A DNA stretch of 64,000 nt, from positions 1 through 64,000 of the IMG/VR virus record IMGVR_UViG_3300030108_005626; one strand, written 5' to 3'. The notes below the pieces were generated by a model. The model was not told where the DNA came from, searched no databases, and saw nothing but the letters and a program-made list of their open reading frames with translations. Below, one piece after another: positions 6,993-16,187 of the stretch. A program made the position numbers and the translations under genes. Each line of letters opens with the position of its first letter. Position 1 is the stretch's first letter. The DNA comes from a virus.

Positions 6993-8306
6993 ATGGCTAA
7001 AAAAATTTATATTCTTGATACAAGCGTTTGTTTGACAGACGCTAATTGTATTCGATCTTATGGTAATAACGATATTGTCCTCCCCCTTAAAGTTCTTGAA
7101 GAAATAGACAACAACAAAAAAAGACAAGACGGCGCAGGAACAAATGCTAGAATGCTTATTCGCGATCTTGATGCGCTTCGTGAAAAAGGTAGTTTGTCTA
7201 AAGGAGTGAGAATTGATAAAGGTAAAGGTGTTATATGCGTGAAGATGGTTAAACGAGAGGGTATACCAGATGATTTAGATCTTTCTGTCCCTGATAATGA
7301 GATCATTAGCGTTGCGTTAAACCAAAAAAATGAAAACCCAAAAAGAAAAGTAATCGTGGTCACACGAGACATTAACATGCGTGTTAAATGCGATTCTCTG
7401 GGTCTTCCGACTGAGGATTATAATTCAGATCAAGTTATAAAAGATACAGATAATATATACACTGGTTTTGTCGAACACTTGGTTGATGAACCTGTCCTTG
7501 ATAGGTTTTACAATGGAGAAGAAGTCTACATTGATGAAGAGGAATTAGAATTAAATCCAAATCAGTTTTTAATGCTGATATCGAATCAAAATGAAAAAAA
7601 GACTGCTCTCGGAAAGTTTGAATCTTATGAGAAACCCCTGAAGTTGATCAACCCCGGTAATAAAAAAAGACTTTGGGGTTTGAAATCTAGAAACAAAGAG
7701 CAAATTTTTGCCATGGATTTATTAGAAGATAAAAAAATAAATGTTGTCACACTAGTGGGTAAGGCCGGTTGCGGTAAAACATTAATGGCAATCGCTGCCG
7801 GTCTTAGTCAAGTTGTAGAAAAAGAAACGTATAGTCGTTTAGTTGTATCTAGACCCATTCAACCAATGGGTAGAGATATTGGTTTCTTACCAGGAACTAT
7901 GGAAGAAAAAATGTCTCCTTGGGTTGCTCCTATTCGTGATAATTTAGAATATCTAATGGCAAACGACAAAGCAACGTTAGAGACATATCTAGACCGTGGA
8001 AAAATAGAGGTGGAAGCGCTAACTTATATAAGAGGTAGGTCAATTGCCAATGCTTTTATTATTATAGATGAAGCACAAAACCTTACTGCTCATGAACTTA
8101 AAACCATTCTCACTCGCGTTGGCGAGGGTACAAAAATAGTTTTGACCGGAGATATTGAGCAAATTGATAATGTATATTTAGATGAAACCTCTAACGGACT
8201 AACTCACGCAGTTGAAAAATTTAAAACTTTTGAAATTTCTGGGCACGTAACGCTTAGAAAGGGTGAACGTTCTAAAGTTGCAACAATAGCGTCTAAAATA
8301 CTTTAA
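6993..8306 (+). CDS. phoH: PIN domain-PhoH family ATPase
   Basis: The protein (437 aa) has an N-terminal PIN-type nuclease domain (YILDTS at 6-11, with conserved acidic residues through about 140). A C-terminal PhoH-type P-loop ATPase follows, with Walker A GKAGCGKT at 256-263 and Walker B FIIIDEAQ ending at 362. This PIN-PhoH arrangement matches bacterial PhoH2, shown in mycobacteria to be an RNA helicase/ribonuclease; phoH is also a common marker gene of marine phages. The protein probably acts on RNA in the cytoplasm, although the phage function is not established. It follows the longest intergenic region, with late-promoter-like and repeat elements, so it probably starts a transcription unit. 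Confidence 0.9.
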   Translation: MAKKIYILDTSVCLTDANCIRSYGNNDIVLPLKVLEEIDNNKKRQDGAGTNARMLIRDLDALREKGSLSKGVRIDKGKGVICVKMVKREGIPDDLDLSVPDNEIISVALNQKNENPKRKVIVVTRDINMRVKCDSLGLPTEDYNSDQVIKDTDNIYTGFVEHLVDEPVLDRFYNGEEVYIDEEELELNPNQFLMLISNQNEKKTALGKFESYEKPLKLINPGNKKRLWGLKSRNKEQIFAMDLLEDKKINVVTLVGKAGCGKTLMAIAAGLSQVVEKETYSRLVVSRPIQPMGRDIGFLPGTMEEKMSPWVAPIRDNLEYLMANDKATLETYLDRGKIEVEALTYIRGRSIANAFIIIDEAQNLTAHELKTILTRVGEGTKIVLTGDIEQIDNVYLDETSNGLTHAVEKFKTFEISGHVTLRKGERSKVATIASKIL

Positions 8307-8348
8307 ACTATGTCAAATATCTGATATATTTACCAAAAGGAGAGTGTT

Positions 8349-8597
8349 ATGAGTACACAAATCGAAAATACAGATTTATTTGAACCGGTGCAACCGGTAA
8401 ATGAAATGAAAAAATGGCTTGTTGGTTATGTTGGCAATAAATTAAATCCTGAAAATGATGAGGTTAATGTTGAGATGATTATACAGGTAATGGCGGAGGA
8501 GTTTCCAGAGTTTTTAATGCCTTTGGCAGAAGAAAATTTTATTCGAGGGTATCGTCAAGCTCTGGCAGATGTAGATTCAGGTGAAATACAAAAGTGA
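8349..8597 (+). CDS. Small acidic protein, unknown function
   Basis: This 82-residue acidic, mostly helical protein is preceded by AAAGGAGAG eight bases before its ATG. No motif is recognised. Its last bases overlap the GTG start of the next gene, so the two are probably translated together. Confidence 0.6.
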   Translation: MSTQIENTDLFEPVQPVNEMKKWLVGYVGNKLNPENDEVNVEMIIQVMAEEFPEFLMPLAEENFIRGYRQALADVDSGEIQK

Positions 8598-9262
8598 AAG
8601 AATACATAATAGAGGGCATGAAAAAATCACAAAAAAAACTAAAACAATATAAAATTTATGGAAAACCTTTTATTTTTTCTAAAAATTTTGAAAACGATAT
8701 AAATTTAGATTACGTAAAAAATAAAATTGAGACTTTGATACCAGAGTATTTTTTAGATAATGTAGATGGTTTTTTTGTCGGTTATGTTAAGGAATTTTTT
8801 AAAGATGGCAGAGAGTATAACGCGATGTTCAAAGACGGCGCAATATATCTATCTCCAGATCAAGATGACAATAGAGATCTACTAGACGACATTTTGCACG
8901 AAATTGCACACGCAGTTGAAGAAAAACACGAAGATAAAATATATGGTGATGGTCGCCTTGAGCGTGAATTTTTGGCGAAGCGGAAACATCTATATTATCT
9001 TTTAGGTGATAAAGAATATGATATAGATGATTATGACAATCCAAAGTATGATTATAAATTTGATCAGCATTTGTATAAAAATATTGGTTATGACAAACTA
9101 AGAGGTGTTTCTGCGGAATTATTTTATTCACCATATGCCATCACTGCTTTGAGAGAATATTGGGCAAACGGATTTGAAAACTACTTATTAGGAAGTAGAG
9201 GAAAATTAAAAGAAATTAGTCCAGTGCTTTATCAAAAAGTAGATTCTTTTTTTGACTTTTAA
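8594..9262 (+). CDS. HExxH metallopeptidase-like protein
   Basis: The protein (222 aa) starts with GTG in a GTGA overlap with the previous stop. HEIAH at residues 102-106 sits in a predicted helix (LLDDILHEIAHAVEE). A downstream helix, LREYWANGFENYLLG (186-200), supplies a likely third ligand at E188. This resembles the anthrax-lethal-factor-like/ATLF class of zincins, where a final E is followed by an FExYL-like helix. The segment between is rich in Asp and Tyr. No export signal is seen. It is the second metallopeptidase-like gene of the window and is not obviously a paralogue of the one at 1056. The substrate is unknown. Confidence 0.6.
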   Translation: MKEYIIEGMKKSQKKLKQYKIYGKPFIFSKNFENDINLDYVKNKIETLIPEYFLDNVDGFFVGYVKEFFKDGREYNAMFKDGAIYLSPDQDDNRDLLDDILHEIAHAVEEKHEDKIYGDGRLEREFLAKRKHLYYLLGDKEYDIDDYDNPKYDYKFDQHLYKNIGYDKLRGVSAELFYSPYAITALREYWANGFENYLLGSRGKLKEISPVLYQKVDSFFDF

Positions 9263-9281
9263 AACTTAGGAGAATTTTATT

Positions 9282-9695
9282 GTGGATATATCAATTGATA
9301 AAAGAAAAGAGGATAATGAAAAAGTTTATTTCTTTGTAAGCGCTGAAATAGGCACACAAAGATCAAGATCGGTTTCTTTCAAGACGAGCGGTATAGTTTT
9401 TTCGTCTGATGATATCATAAATGTAATAAAACACACTAATGATTTAGAAAATTTAGAATTTTTACCAAATGAAAGTATTAGTAATCTCAAATTGAACAAT
9501 CATAAAGGTGTTTGCGTTTTTCGAAAGAAAAACGTTGACAGTTTAATAAATAATGTTATAATAAGCGATGAAAAGATTGAAGTTGAGTCTCCGAACCGGA
9601 GACAAAAGAAAGATACTTCGTTGCCCAATGGTCTTAAAAAAATCACAAAGACCAAAAGAAAAAGGGCGACAAAAAAGAAAACAACAGAGGAATAA
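9282..9695 (+). CDS. Unknown protein with lysine-rich C-terminal tail
   Basis: The protein (137 aa) uses a GTG start nine bases after TTAGGAGA. Residues 1-95 look like a small mixed alpha/beta domain. Residues from about 103 to 137 are strongly basic (RRQKK, KKITKTKRKRATKKK), suggesting nucleic-acid binding. No family is recognised. Its stop abuts the ATG of the Cas4-like nuclease gene, so it could be a partner of that enzyme; this is inference from position. Confidence 0.55.
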   Translation: MDISIDKRKEDNEKVYFFVSAEIGTQRSRSVSFKTSGIVFSSDDIINVIKHTNDLENLEFLPNESISNLKLNNHKGVCVFRKKNVDSLINNVIISDEKIEVESPNRRQKKDTSLPNGLKKITKTKRKRATKKKTTEE

Positions 9696-10502
9696 ATGTC
9701 TCACATATCCTACTCCGAACTTAAAGAGTGGACGACTTGCCCTTGGAAACATAAATTAAATTACATTGACAAAATTAAACAGTTCAAGGGAAACGAACAT
9801 ACTGCTTTTGGTTCTGCATTACACACTGTTTGTGAAGTTATAGTAGAAAATTATGATGAAAATAAAGAGTCTACAAATCTTGAGCAATTATTTGAAACAG
9901 AGTTTTTACAGAATTTACAAAAAATAAAAACTCTAGATTCTAAAATAGAATATTCTGCAGAACTTTTAAACTCCATGCGTCGACAAGGCAAGCATTTAAT
10001 ACAGTTTATCCTACCTGCTCTAAAAAAATATTTTGGTAATTTTGAAATGGTTTCTGTTGAGGAACAAATATATCAAAATATTGAAAACGAAAAAATTGAT
10101 AAAAAATTTAAAGGTTTTATTGACCTTGTTATCTACACTCCTGATACAAAAAAATACCATATCATTGATTGGAAAACTTGTTCTTGGGGTTGGGACAGCA
10201 GAAAAAAAACTGATAAGATGATAACCTATCAATTAAGTCTATATAAACATTTCTGGGCGAAAAAGCACGATAAAAATATTAAAGATATTACAACTCATTT
10301 TGCCTTACTAAAAAGAACGGCAAATAAAAATAACGTAGAAATATTCAAAGTGACAAATGGTGAAAAGAAAATCGGTAATGCTCTTAAACTATTAAACAAA
10401 GCGGTGTATAATATCAATAAATGTAACTACGTCAAAAACAGACTTTCCTGCTACGGTAAATATGGCGTGTGTGAATATTATAAAACAAAACACTGTTCGT
10501 GA
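9696..10502 (+). CDS. PD-(D/E)XK nuclease, Cas4/RecB-type with cysteine cluster
   Basis: The protein (268 aa) opens with YSELKEWTTCPWKHKL, the typical start of RecB-family PD-(D/E)XK nucleases. H43 (ALHTV), D143 (GFIDLV) and the IIDWKT core (D158, K160) form the active-site set, followed by a QLSLY motif near 179-183. One cysteine near the N-terminus (C15) and three near the C-terminus (C252, C259, C267) match the spacing of the Fe-S cluster in Cas4, AddB and related exonucleases. It is therefore probably a single-strand or end-processing exonuclease in recombination, replication or host-DNA degradation. No CRISPR or Cas1 gene is present, so a Cas4 adaptation role is not indicated. Confidence 0.82.
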   Translation: MSHISYSELKEWTTCPWKHKLNYIDKIKQFKGNEHTAFGSALHTVCEVIVENYDENKESTNLEQLFETEFLQNLQKIKTLDSKIEYSAELLNSMRRQGKHLIQFILPALKKYFGNFEMVSVEEQIYQNIENEKIDKKFKGFIDLVIYTPDTKKYHIIDWKTCSWGWDSRKKTDKMITYQLSLYKHFWAKKHDKNIKDITTHFALLKRTANKNNVEIFKVTNGEKKIGNALKLLNKAVYNINKCNYVKNRLSCYGKYGVCEYYKTKHCS

Positions 10503-10509
10503 GGTTTAA

Positions 10510-11778
10510 ATGAGTAAAAAAATAAAAGTCTTGACCCTTAGCGACATGCCGCTTAGTCCAAGCGGTGTAGGCACTCAAACTAGATATATTTGTGAGGCAT
10601 TACTTAAAACAGGTAAGTTCCAGATCCGTTCTTTTGGTGGAGCTATTAAGCACCCTAAGTATGATCCAATAAAAACAGAGCAATATGGAGATGATTGGAT
10701 TATGTATCCTGTTGATGGATACGGTAATAAAGAAATGGTGAGATCCATTGTTAGACAAGAAAAACCAGACATTATGTGGTTCATGACAGATCCACGTTTC
10801 TGGGGTTGGTTGTGGGAAATGGAAAATGAGATTAGACCTTTAATGCCTATGGTTTACTATCATGTTTGGGATAACTATCCATATCCAACTTTTAATAAAA
10901 CGTTTTATGAATCTAATGACTTTATTGCAACAATCTCAAAAGTAACAGACGACATTGTAAAAACAGTTGCCCCTAGTGTGAAATCTCAATATATCCCACA
11001 TGCTGTAAATGCAGATATATTTAAACCATGTGAATATGATGAACTAGTGGAAGAATTCAAGAAATCAACTTTCGGTGAATTTTACGATCCTGATAAGTTT
11101 ATATTTTTCTGGAACAATAGAAACGCAAGAAGAAAACAATCTGGGTCCTTAATTTTTTGGTTTAATGAATTTTTAGACCGAGTTGGTCGTGATAAAGCAT
11201 GTTTAATAATGCACACTGAGGTTAAAGATCCAAATGGTCAAGATCTGCAACAAATTATAAATCACTTAAATTTGACAAACGGAGAAGTTTTGTTTAGTCA
11301 AGAAAAAGTAGACTTGCGGAAATTATCTCTAATGTATAACATGGCAGACTGCACAATAAATATTTCAGATGCAGAGGGTTTTGGTCTTGCCACTCTAGAG
11401 TCTCTTTCGTGTGGAACCCCAATAATTGTAAATATGACTGGAGGTTTACAAGAACAAATTGTAGATGGAGATGAAAAGTTTGGAATCCCTCTATATCCAG
11501 CATCAAAAGCAATTATTGGATCTCAGACAATTCCATGGATTTATGAAGACAGATTAAATGAAGAAGATGTTATCAATGCGCTTGAAGAAATTTTTAACAT
11601 GACAGAAGATGATCGTAAAAAAATGGGAGAGCGCGGCAGGCAACATGTTATGAAAAATTATAATTTTGAAAACTTTAATAAAACATGGGTAGATGTTATG
11701 ACTAATTTACATGAAGAGCAGGGATCGTGGGATACTAGAAAATACAACAATAGATGGACTCTAAAGGAGGTGTGCTAA
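10510..11778 (+). CDS. Glycosyltransferase, GT4-like (GT-B fold)
   Basis: The protein (422 aa) begins VLTLSDMPLSPSGVGTQTRYI, the glycine-rich acceptor-side loop of GT-B enzymes. It has the donor-binding EGFGLATLESLSCGTPIIV signature near residues 290-310, with the two glutamates of the EX7E motif. It is the first gene of the sugar island and overlaps the next glycosyltransferase gene by one base. The sugar and acceptor cannot be told from sequence. GAGG lies just before the ATG. Confidence 0.85.
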   Translation: MSKKIKVLTLSDMPLSPSGVGTQTRYICEALLKTGKFQIRSFGGAIKHPKYDPIKTEQYGDDWIMYPVDGYGNKEMVRSIVRQEKPDIMWFMTDPRFWGWLWEMENEIRPLMPMVYYHVWDNYPYPTFNKTFYESNDFIATISKVTDDIVKTVAPSVKSQYIPHAVNADIFKPCEYDELVEEFKKSTFGEFYDPDKFIFFWNNRNARRKQSGSLIFWFNEFLDRVGRDKACLIMHTEVKDPNGQDLQQIINHLNLTNGEVLFSQEKVDLRKLSLMYNMADCTINISDAEGFGLATLESLSCGTPIIVNMTGGLQEQIVDGDEKFGIPLYPASKAIIGSQTIPWIYEDRLNEEDVINALEEIFNMTEDDRKKMGERGRQHVMKNYNFENFNKTWVDVMTNLHEEQGSWDTRKYNNRWTLKEVC

Positions 11779-13040
11779 TGAAAGTCTTAGTGAGAGGTCC
11801 TGCTTTAACTAGAACTGGATACGGTGAACACTGCCGCTTTGTATTACGCTCTCTTCGCAAAGTTCAAGGATTAGATATTTATTTACTACCGGTAAACTGG
11901 GGTAATTCTGCTTGGGTTTGGGAAAGCAACGAAGAGAGGGTTTGGTTAGACGAAATAATTAAAAAAACTGCATTATACGGTCAACAGAATGGTCAATACG
12001 ACATGTCAATTCAAGTTACTATCCCTAATGAATGGCAGCGCATGGCGCCAGTGAATATTGGTGTAACTGCTGGAATAGAAACTACAAAAGTTGCACCTAT
12101 TTGGATACAAAAGTGTAATGAAATGGATAAAGTTATAACCATATCAGAACACTCGAAAAAAAGTTTCATAAATACAATTTATGAGGGTGTAGATCAAAGA
12201 ACAGGACAAAAAGCAATACTAAAGTGTTCAAATGATATAGATGTCGTTCATTACCCTGTAAAAACTTTTGACTCTTTACCTGATTTAGATCTACAACTTA
12301 GTACTAACTTTAACTTTTTATCTGTAGCTCAGTGGGGTCCAAGAAAGAATTTAGGGTCTACTCTTAAGTGGTTCGTAGAAGAATTTTTTGACAACCCCGA
12401 CGTAGGATTAATATTAAAAACCTTTGTGAGCGGCGGTTCTGTTCTCGATAGGCAGGCGATATATCAAGAACTTCAAAATACACTAAAAAAATATAAAGAT
12501 AGAGAGTGTAAAGTTTACCTACTTCATGGGGATTTTAGTGATGAAGAAATGCACTCTCTCTATAAGCATAAAAAAGTAAAAGCACTTGTAAGTTTAACTC
12601 ATGGTGAGGGATTTGGATTACCTCTCTTTGAGTCTGCTTATTGCGGACTTCCAGTGGTAGCTACTGATTGGTCAGGTCATTTAGATTTTCTTTACAAACC
12701 AACAAAAAGTAAAAATGGAAAAAGCAAAACTAAACCACATTTTGCTCGTATTGAATATTCTTTGCAACCAATTCACCCTTCTGCTGTATGGAAAGGTGTG
12801 TTACAAGCGGATTCAATGTGGGCGTATCCCCAACAGGGATCATATAAAATGAAGTTAAGACAAGTGTATAAAGATTATGGTAGATTTAAATCTCAAGCAA
12901 AAAAACTCCAAACGTGGATAGTTAAAAATTTTGAAGAACAGAAACAATATGATTGTTTTAATAATGCTATTGATGACTTTTTACCATCAAAAGAAGACAG
13001 CGAGTGGATGCAGACATTAAGTGAGATAGAAATAGTTTAA
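11778..13040 (+). CDS. Glycosyltransferase, GT4-like (GT-B fold)
   Basis: The protein (420 aa) starts at ATG 11778, eight bases after AAGGAGGT, inside the previous stop; an in-frame ATG at 11754 is less likely. The N-terminal Rossmann half starts VLVRGPALTRTGYGEH. The donor half has a GPRKNLG segment and THGEGFGLPLFESAYCGLPVVATDWSGH, a clear EX7E-type nucleotide-sugar site. It is adjacent and similar in type to the gene at 10510. The pair may act one after the other on the same acceptor. Confidence 0.85.
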   Translation: MKVLVRGPALTRTGYGEHCRFVLRSLRKVQGLDIYLLPVNWGNSAWVWESNEERVWLDEIIKKTALYGQQNGQYDMSIQVTIPNEWQRMAPVNIGVTAGIETTKVAPIWIQKCNEMDKVITISEHSKKSFINTIYEGVDQRTGQKAILKCSNDIDVVHYPVKTFDSLPDLDLQLSTNFNFLSVAQWGPRKNLGSTLKWFVEEFFDNPDVGLILKTFVSGGSVLDRQAIYQELQNTLKKYKDRECKVYLLHGDFSDEEMHSLYKHKKVKALVSLTHGEGFGLPLFESAYCGLPVVATDWSGHLDFLYKPTKSKNGKSKTKPHFARIEYSLQPIHPSAVWKGVLQADSMWAYPQQGSYKMKLRQVYKDYGRFKSQAKKLQTWIVKNFEEQKQYDCFNNAIDDFLPSKEDSEWMQTLSEIEIV

Positions 13041-13041
13041 G

Positions 13042-13905
13042 ATGAACAGTGTAATTTTTGTTGCCGATTTTTTCAAAAAAGACTTACTTGGCGGTGGCGA
13101 ATCTAATGATAATGTCTTAATTAATCATTTATTATCTAACGGTTATAAAGTAGATTGTAAAAGATGCACAGAGATTACCTCAAGAGATTTTGGTAAAAAT
13201 AAACTTTTTATAATAAGTAATTTTATATCTCTAACCGAAGAGAATAAGCAAAATTTAAAAAATGAAAATTACATTATTTATGAACATGACCATAAATATG
13301 TAAAAACTCGCGATCCAAGTAAATACAAAAATTTTTTAGCAACAGAAAAAAACATAGTTAATAGTTCTTTTTACCACAACGCATATGCCGTTGTAGTGTT
13401 AAGCAAAATATGTAAAGAAGTAATAGAAAAAAATCTTAATATAAAAAATGTTTATAATATAGGTTGCAGTTTATGGAGCGAAGAAAAATTTAATTATTTA
13501 TCTACATTGACTTCTGCAAAAAAGAAAAATAAATTTGTTGTATTAAATTCTTCAAACCCAACAAAAAACACAAACGAAGCGATAAATTTTTGTAAAAAAA
13601 ATAACATTGATTTTGACTTACTTGATCCATGTGACGAGAGAAAACTTTTACAAGAATTATCTAAATATCAAGGTTTGGTTTTCTTACCTAGCGTCTTAGA
13701 GACATTTTCAAGAATATCTGCTGAAGCAAAAATGTTAAATTGTAAATTATTAACAAAACCAAAGTTGCTAGGATTTGCATCTGAAAAAGATATTTTCACA
13801 CTAAATGGAGAGAAGTTGATTGAGCAGTTAAAATTGAGAAATAAAAAAGCTTTGCAATTATTTTTAAAACTATTAAGCGACATGAAGGTAAATAACGATG
13901 AATAG
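13042..13905 (+). CDS. Putative glycosyltransferase, compact GT-B type
   Basis: The protein (287 aa) starts VIFVADFFKKDLLGGGESND, resembling the GGxE acceptor loop of GT4 enzymes. It later has FLPSVLETFSRISAEAKMLNC, an EX7E-like donor segment with S in place of the usual glycine. It is shorter than the two GT4 genes before it. The composition is more lysine- and asparagine-rich and more AT-rich than theirs. It overlaps the next gene by eight bases. Confidence 0.65.
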   Translation: MNSVIFVADFFKKDLLGGGESNDNVLINHLLSNGYKVDCKRCTEITSRDFGKNKLFIISNFISLTEENKQNLKNENYIIYEHDHKYVKTRDPSKYKNFLATEKNIVNSSFYHNAYAVVVLSKICKEVIEKNLNIKNVYNIGCSLWSEEKFNYLSTLTSAKKKNKFVVLNSSNPTKNTNEAINFCKKNNIDFDLLDPCDERKLLQELSKYQGLVFLPSVLETFSRISAEAKMLNCKLLTKPKLLGFASEKDIFTLNGEKLIEQLKLRNKKALQLFLKLLSDMKVNNDE

Positions 13906-14767
13906 TATGGCAATTGCCTCTGACCATAACGGAGTGCAACTTAAAGAAAAAGTTAAAAAATTTCTTAAAGAGCAAGGCATATTGGTAGTTGATTTAGGTC
14001 CATATGATCCAAATAACAAAGTTGATTATGTTGATTACGCAAACCAGTTAGGTAAGATTGTTTCAAATAATGATGTTGACAGTGGTATCTTGATTTGTGG
14101 AACAGGTGTCGGCATGAGCATTGCTGCAAATAGAAACAACAATGTTAGAGCGGCATTGGTACACAATCACTTTACTGCACCAAAATGTAGAGAACATAAT
14201 GATGCTAATGTTCTTTGTTTGGGTAGTTGGATAACTGATGAAACAGAAACGATAAAAATTGTTTCTACATGGATAGGCACTGATTTTGGACAAGGACGCC
14301 ATGTGAAGCGAGTAGAAAAGTTGGACACCAGCGCAAAAGTTAATAAAATAATCTTTACCAATGGAGTTTTTGACATATTACATTCGGGGCACATAGAATT
14401 ATTAAGATTTGCAAAAAGTTTGGGTGATAAATTAATAGTTGCAATTAATTCAGACAGTAGTGTAAAGAAAATAAAAGGCGAAAACAGACCGATAAACTGT
14501 GAAAAAGATAGAAAAAGTGTATTAGAATCAATAAGTTTTATTGATGAAGTTTTTGTTTTTGAAGAAAGCAATACAATAGAGATATTAGATAAAATTAAAC
14601 CGAATATCATTGTTAAAGGAGGCGAGTGGACAAAAGATCAGGTAAGGCAAAGAGATAAAATCCCAGATCAGATCGATATAAAAATATTTCCACTTGTAAA
14701 AAATTACTCAACTACTGAAACTATAAATAAAATAAAAGAAATAGAGTCATGGTTAAAAAAATATTAA
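13898..14767 (+). CDS. Fusion: RpiB-type sugar-phosphate isomerase plus HldE-type nucleotidyltransferase
   Basis: The protein (289 aa) has two domains. Residues 1 to about 140 are an RpiB/LacA-LacB isomerase: ASDHNG (7-12), ICGTGVGMSIAANR with the catalytic-type C67, LVHNHFTA, and REHNDANVLCLG. Residues 148-289 are an HldE C-terminal/RfaE2-type nucleotidyltransferase, with FTNGVFDILHSGH (HxGH at 162-165), INSDSSVKKIKG and VKGGEW. RpiB enzymes interconvert aldo- and keto-pentose or hexose phosphates; HldE2 joins AMP to heptose-1-phosphate. The fusion suggests that the isomerase product, after kinase steps, is nucleotide-activated by the same chain. The exact sugar is unknown. The start overlaps the preceding stop, and GAAGG lies nine bases upstream. 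Confidence 0.85.
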   Translation: MNSMAIASDHNGVQLKEKVKKFLKEQGILVVDLGPYDPNNKVDYVDYANQLGKIVSNNDVDSGILICGTGVGMSIAANRNNNVRAALVHNHFTAPKCREHNDANVLCLGSWITDETETIKIVSTWIGTDFGQGRHVKRVEKLDTSAKVNKIIFTNGVFDILHSGHIELLRFAKSLGDKLIVAINSDSSVKKIKGENRPINCEKDRKSVLESISFIDEVFVFEESNTIEILDKIKPNIIVKGGEWTKDQVRQRDKIPDQIDIKIFPLVKNYSTTETINKIKEIESWLKKY

Positions 14768-15519
14768 TAATTGGCGACACAATAATTGATGAGGATATTA
14801 ATTTAAAAGTTATTGGACTGTCCTTAGAATCTCCAACGTTTAAAACAAAGACATCAAGTAAAAAAATTAATTTTGGAGGCGCTGCTAATGTAGCGCGATA
14901 CGCTAGTAAATTTGGACTAGATGTTGATTTTTTAACTTGCATGAGTGTTGATAGTGAGAAGCACTTTAAAAATAAATATGATATTAATTTAATCAATATT
15001 GACAATAGTGTAGAAAATAGAAAAACCAGATTTTACATCGAGCATGGAGATTCAAAATACAAACACTTGCAGATAAATGAGACTAACTCAAAAAGTGTAT
15101 ACACAAACCTTCAAGAAAAAGGTTTACAAAAATATGATTTGATTGCTTTCTCTGATTACAGATGCGGATTAATTTCAAAACACATAATAGAAAAAGTAAA
15201 GAATAGTGGTAAAAAGACTTTCGGCGCATCACAAGTTTCAGGAAAAAAATCAAATTTAAATAACTATGAAAAATTAGATTATATTGTGTGTAATGAAAGT
15301 GAATCAGACACAGTAACCCGCAGACAAAACGTTCTAATCACCAAAGGCGATCAAGGGTGTGAAATGAACGGTACCCTATATCCAGCATATCCAGTAAAGA
15401 ATGTAGAAACAATTATTGGCGCTGGCGATTGTTTTTATGCTGCATTTTTAGCATACGAATGTCCATCAAAATCTAATGAACTTGCATCAAGGTACGTAAG
15501 TGGTGATTTGTTTTGTTGA
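14749..15519 (+). CDS. PfkB-family sugar kinase, HldE N-terminal-like
   Basis: The protein (256 aa) begins LIIGDTIIDEDI and has LSLESPTFKTK and GGAANVARYASKFG (43-56), the pattern of the HldE/RfaE kinase domain. The catalytic-base motif GAGDCFYAAF is at 224-233. It is about 50 residues shorter than typical HldE kinase domains and ends soon after GAGD, although the active-site motifs are intact. It probably phosphorylates C1 of a heptose- or pentose-phosphate for the nucleotidyltransferase encoded immediately upstream. The 19-base overlap with that gene supports tight coupling. A second such kinase is at 17919. Confidence 0.82.
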   Translation: MVKKILIIGDTIIDEDINLKVIGLSLESPTFKTKTSSKKINFGGAANVARYASKFGLDVDFLTCMSVDSEKHFKNKYDINLINIDNSVENRKTRFYIEHGDSKYKHLQINETNSKSVYTNLQEKGLQKYDLIAFSDYRCGLISKHIIEKVKNSGKKTFGASQVSGKKSNLNNYEKLDYIVCNESESDTVTRRQNVLITKGDQGCEMNGTLYPAYPVKNVETIIGAGDCFYAAFLAYECPSKSNELASRYVSGDLFC

Positions 15520-16187
15520 TTAATGAATTAATACAATGTAACCAATCTTTGCAAAAAGAAAACTTGGTAATCTATACATGGGGTAATGTTAGCTGCCGTG
15601 AGGGTAAATATATTCTTATAAAACCCTCTGGCGTTAAGTTTGATGATCTGTCAAAAGAAAATATTTCAAAAATTGATATATCCTCTGAAGATTTGATATC
15701 CGGATATAAACCATCTGTTGATACTCCTACACACATCCATTTATATAAAAACTTTAGAAACATCAACGCTGTAGTGCATACTCATTCAAAGTATGCTACA
15801 ATATTCGCACAAGCAAAAAAACCAATACCGTGTTTAGGTACAACACATGCAGATTATTTCTATGGAGATATTCCTCTAGTCGATGATTTATCTTACGATG
15901 AGATTGAAAACAACTATGAGCAAAACACTGGAAAAAAGATAGTTCAATACTTTAAAAAAAATTCAATTGATCCGTTGAACATGGGCGCAGCATTGTGTCC
16001 ATCTCATGGAGTTTTTACATGGGGAAAAGATTTAAGTTCTGCTTTAAAAAATGCTATAGTATTAGAATATATAGCAGAAGTTGCCTACAAAACTTTAGTT
16101 TTAAACCCAGAACCTAATTTCAATAATGAATTATTAGATAAACATTTTTTGAGGAAGCACGGAAAAAAAAGTTATTATGGACAATGA
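15513..16187 (+). CDS. araD: L-ribulose-5-phosphate 4-epimerase family (class II aldolase fold)
   Basis: The protein (224 aa) aligns by eye along its whole length with AraD/UlaF. It has TWGNVSCR (22-29), the phosphate-site LIKPSGV, SVDTPTH (D70), VVHTHSKYA with metal ligands H89 and H91, TTHADYFYGDIP, PSHG with H165, and the family-typical ending KHGKKSYYGQ. AraD interconverts L-ribulose-5-phosphate and D-xylulose-5-phosphate, linking L-sugars to the pentose phosphate pathway. The only start consistent with the domain is TTG at 15513 or 15516, overlapping the kinase stop. It sits between the kinase and a cupin, suggesting that it feeds or trims the activated-sugar route. Confidence 0.88.
   Translation: MLINELIQCNQSLQKENLVIYTWGNVSCREGKYILIKPSGVKFDDLSKENISKIDISSEDLISGYKPSVDTPTHIHLYKNFRNINAVVHTHSKYATIFAQAKKPIPCLGTTHADYFYGDIPLVDDLSYDEIENNYEQNTGKKIVQYFKKNSIDPLNMGAALCPSHGVFTWGKDLSSALKNAIVLEYIAEVAYKTLVLNPEPNFNNELLDKHFLRKHGKKSYYGQ

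Noticed and set aside
9696-10502. CRISPR-associated Cas4
   Set aside because: No Cas1, Cas2 or repeat array is present; the same nuclease architecture is common in phage recombination enzymes.
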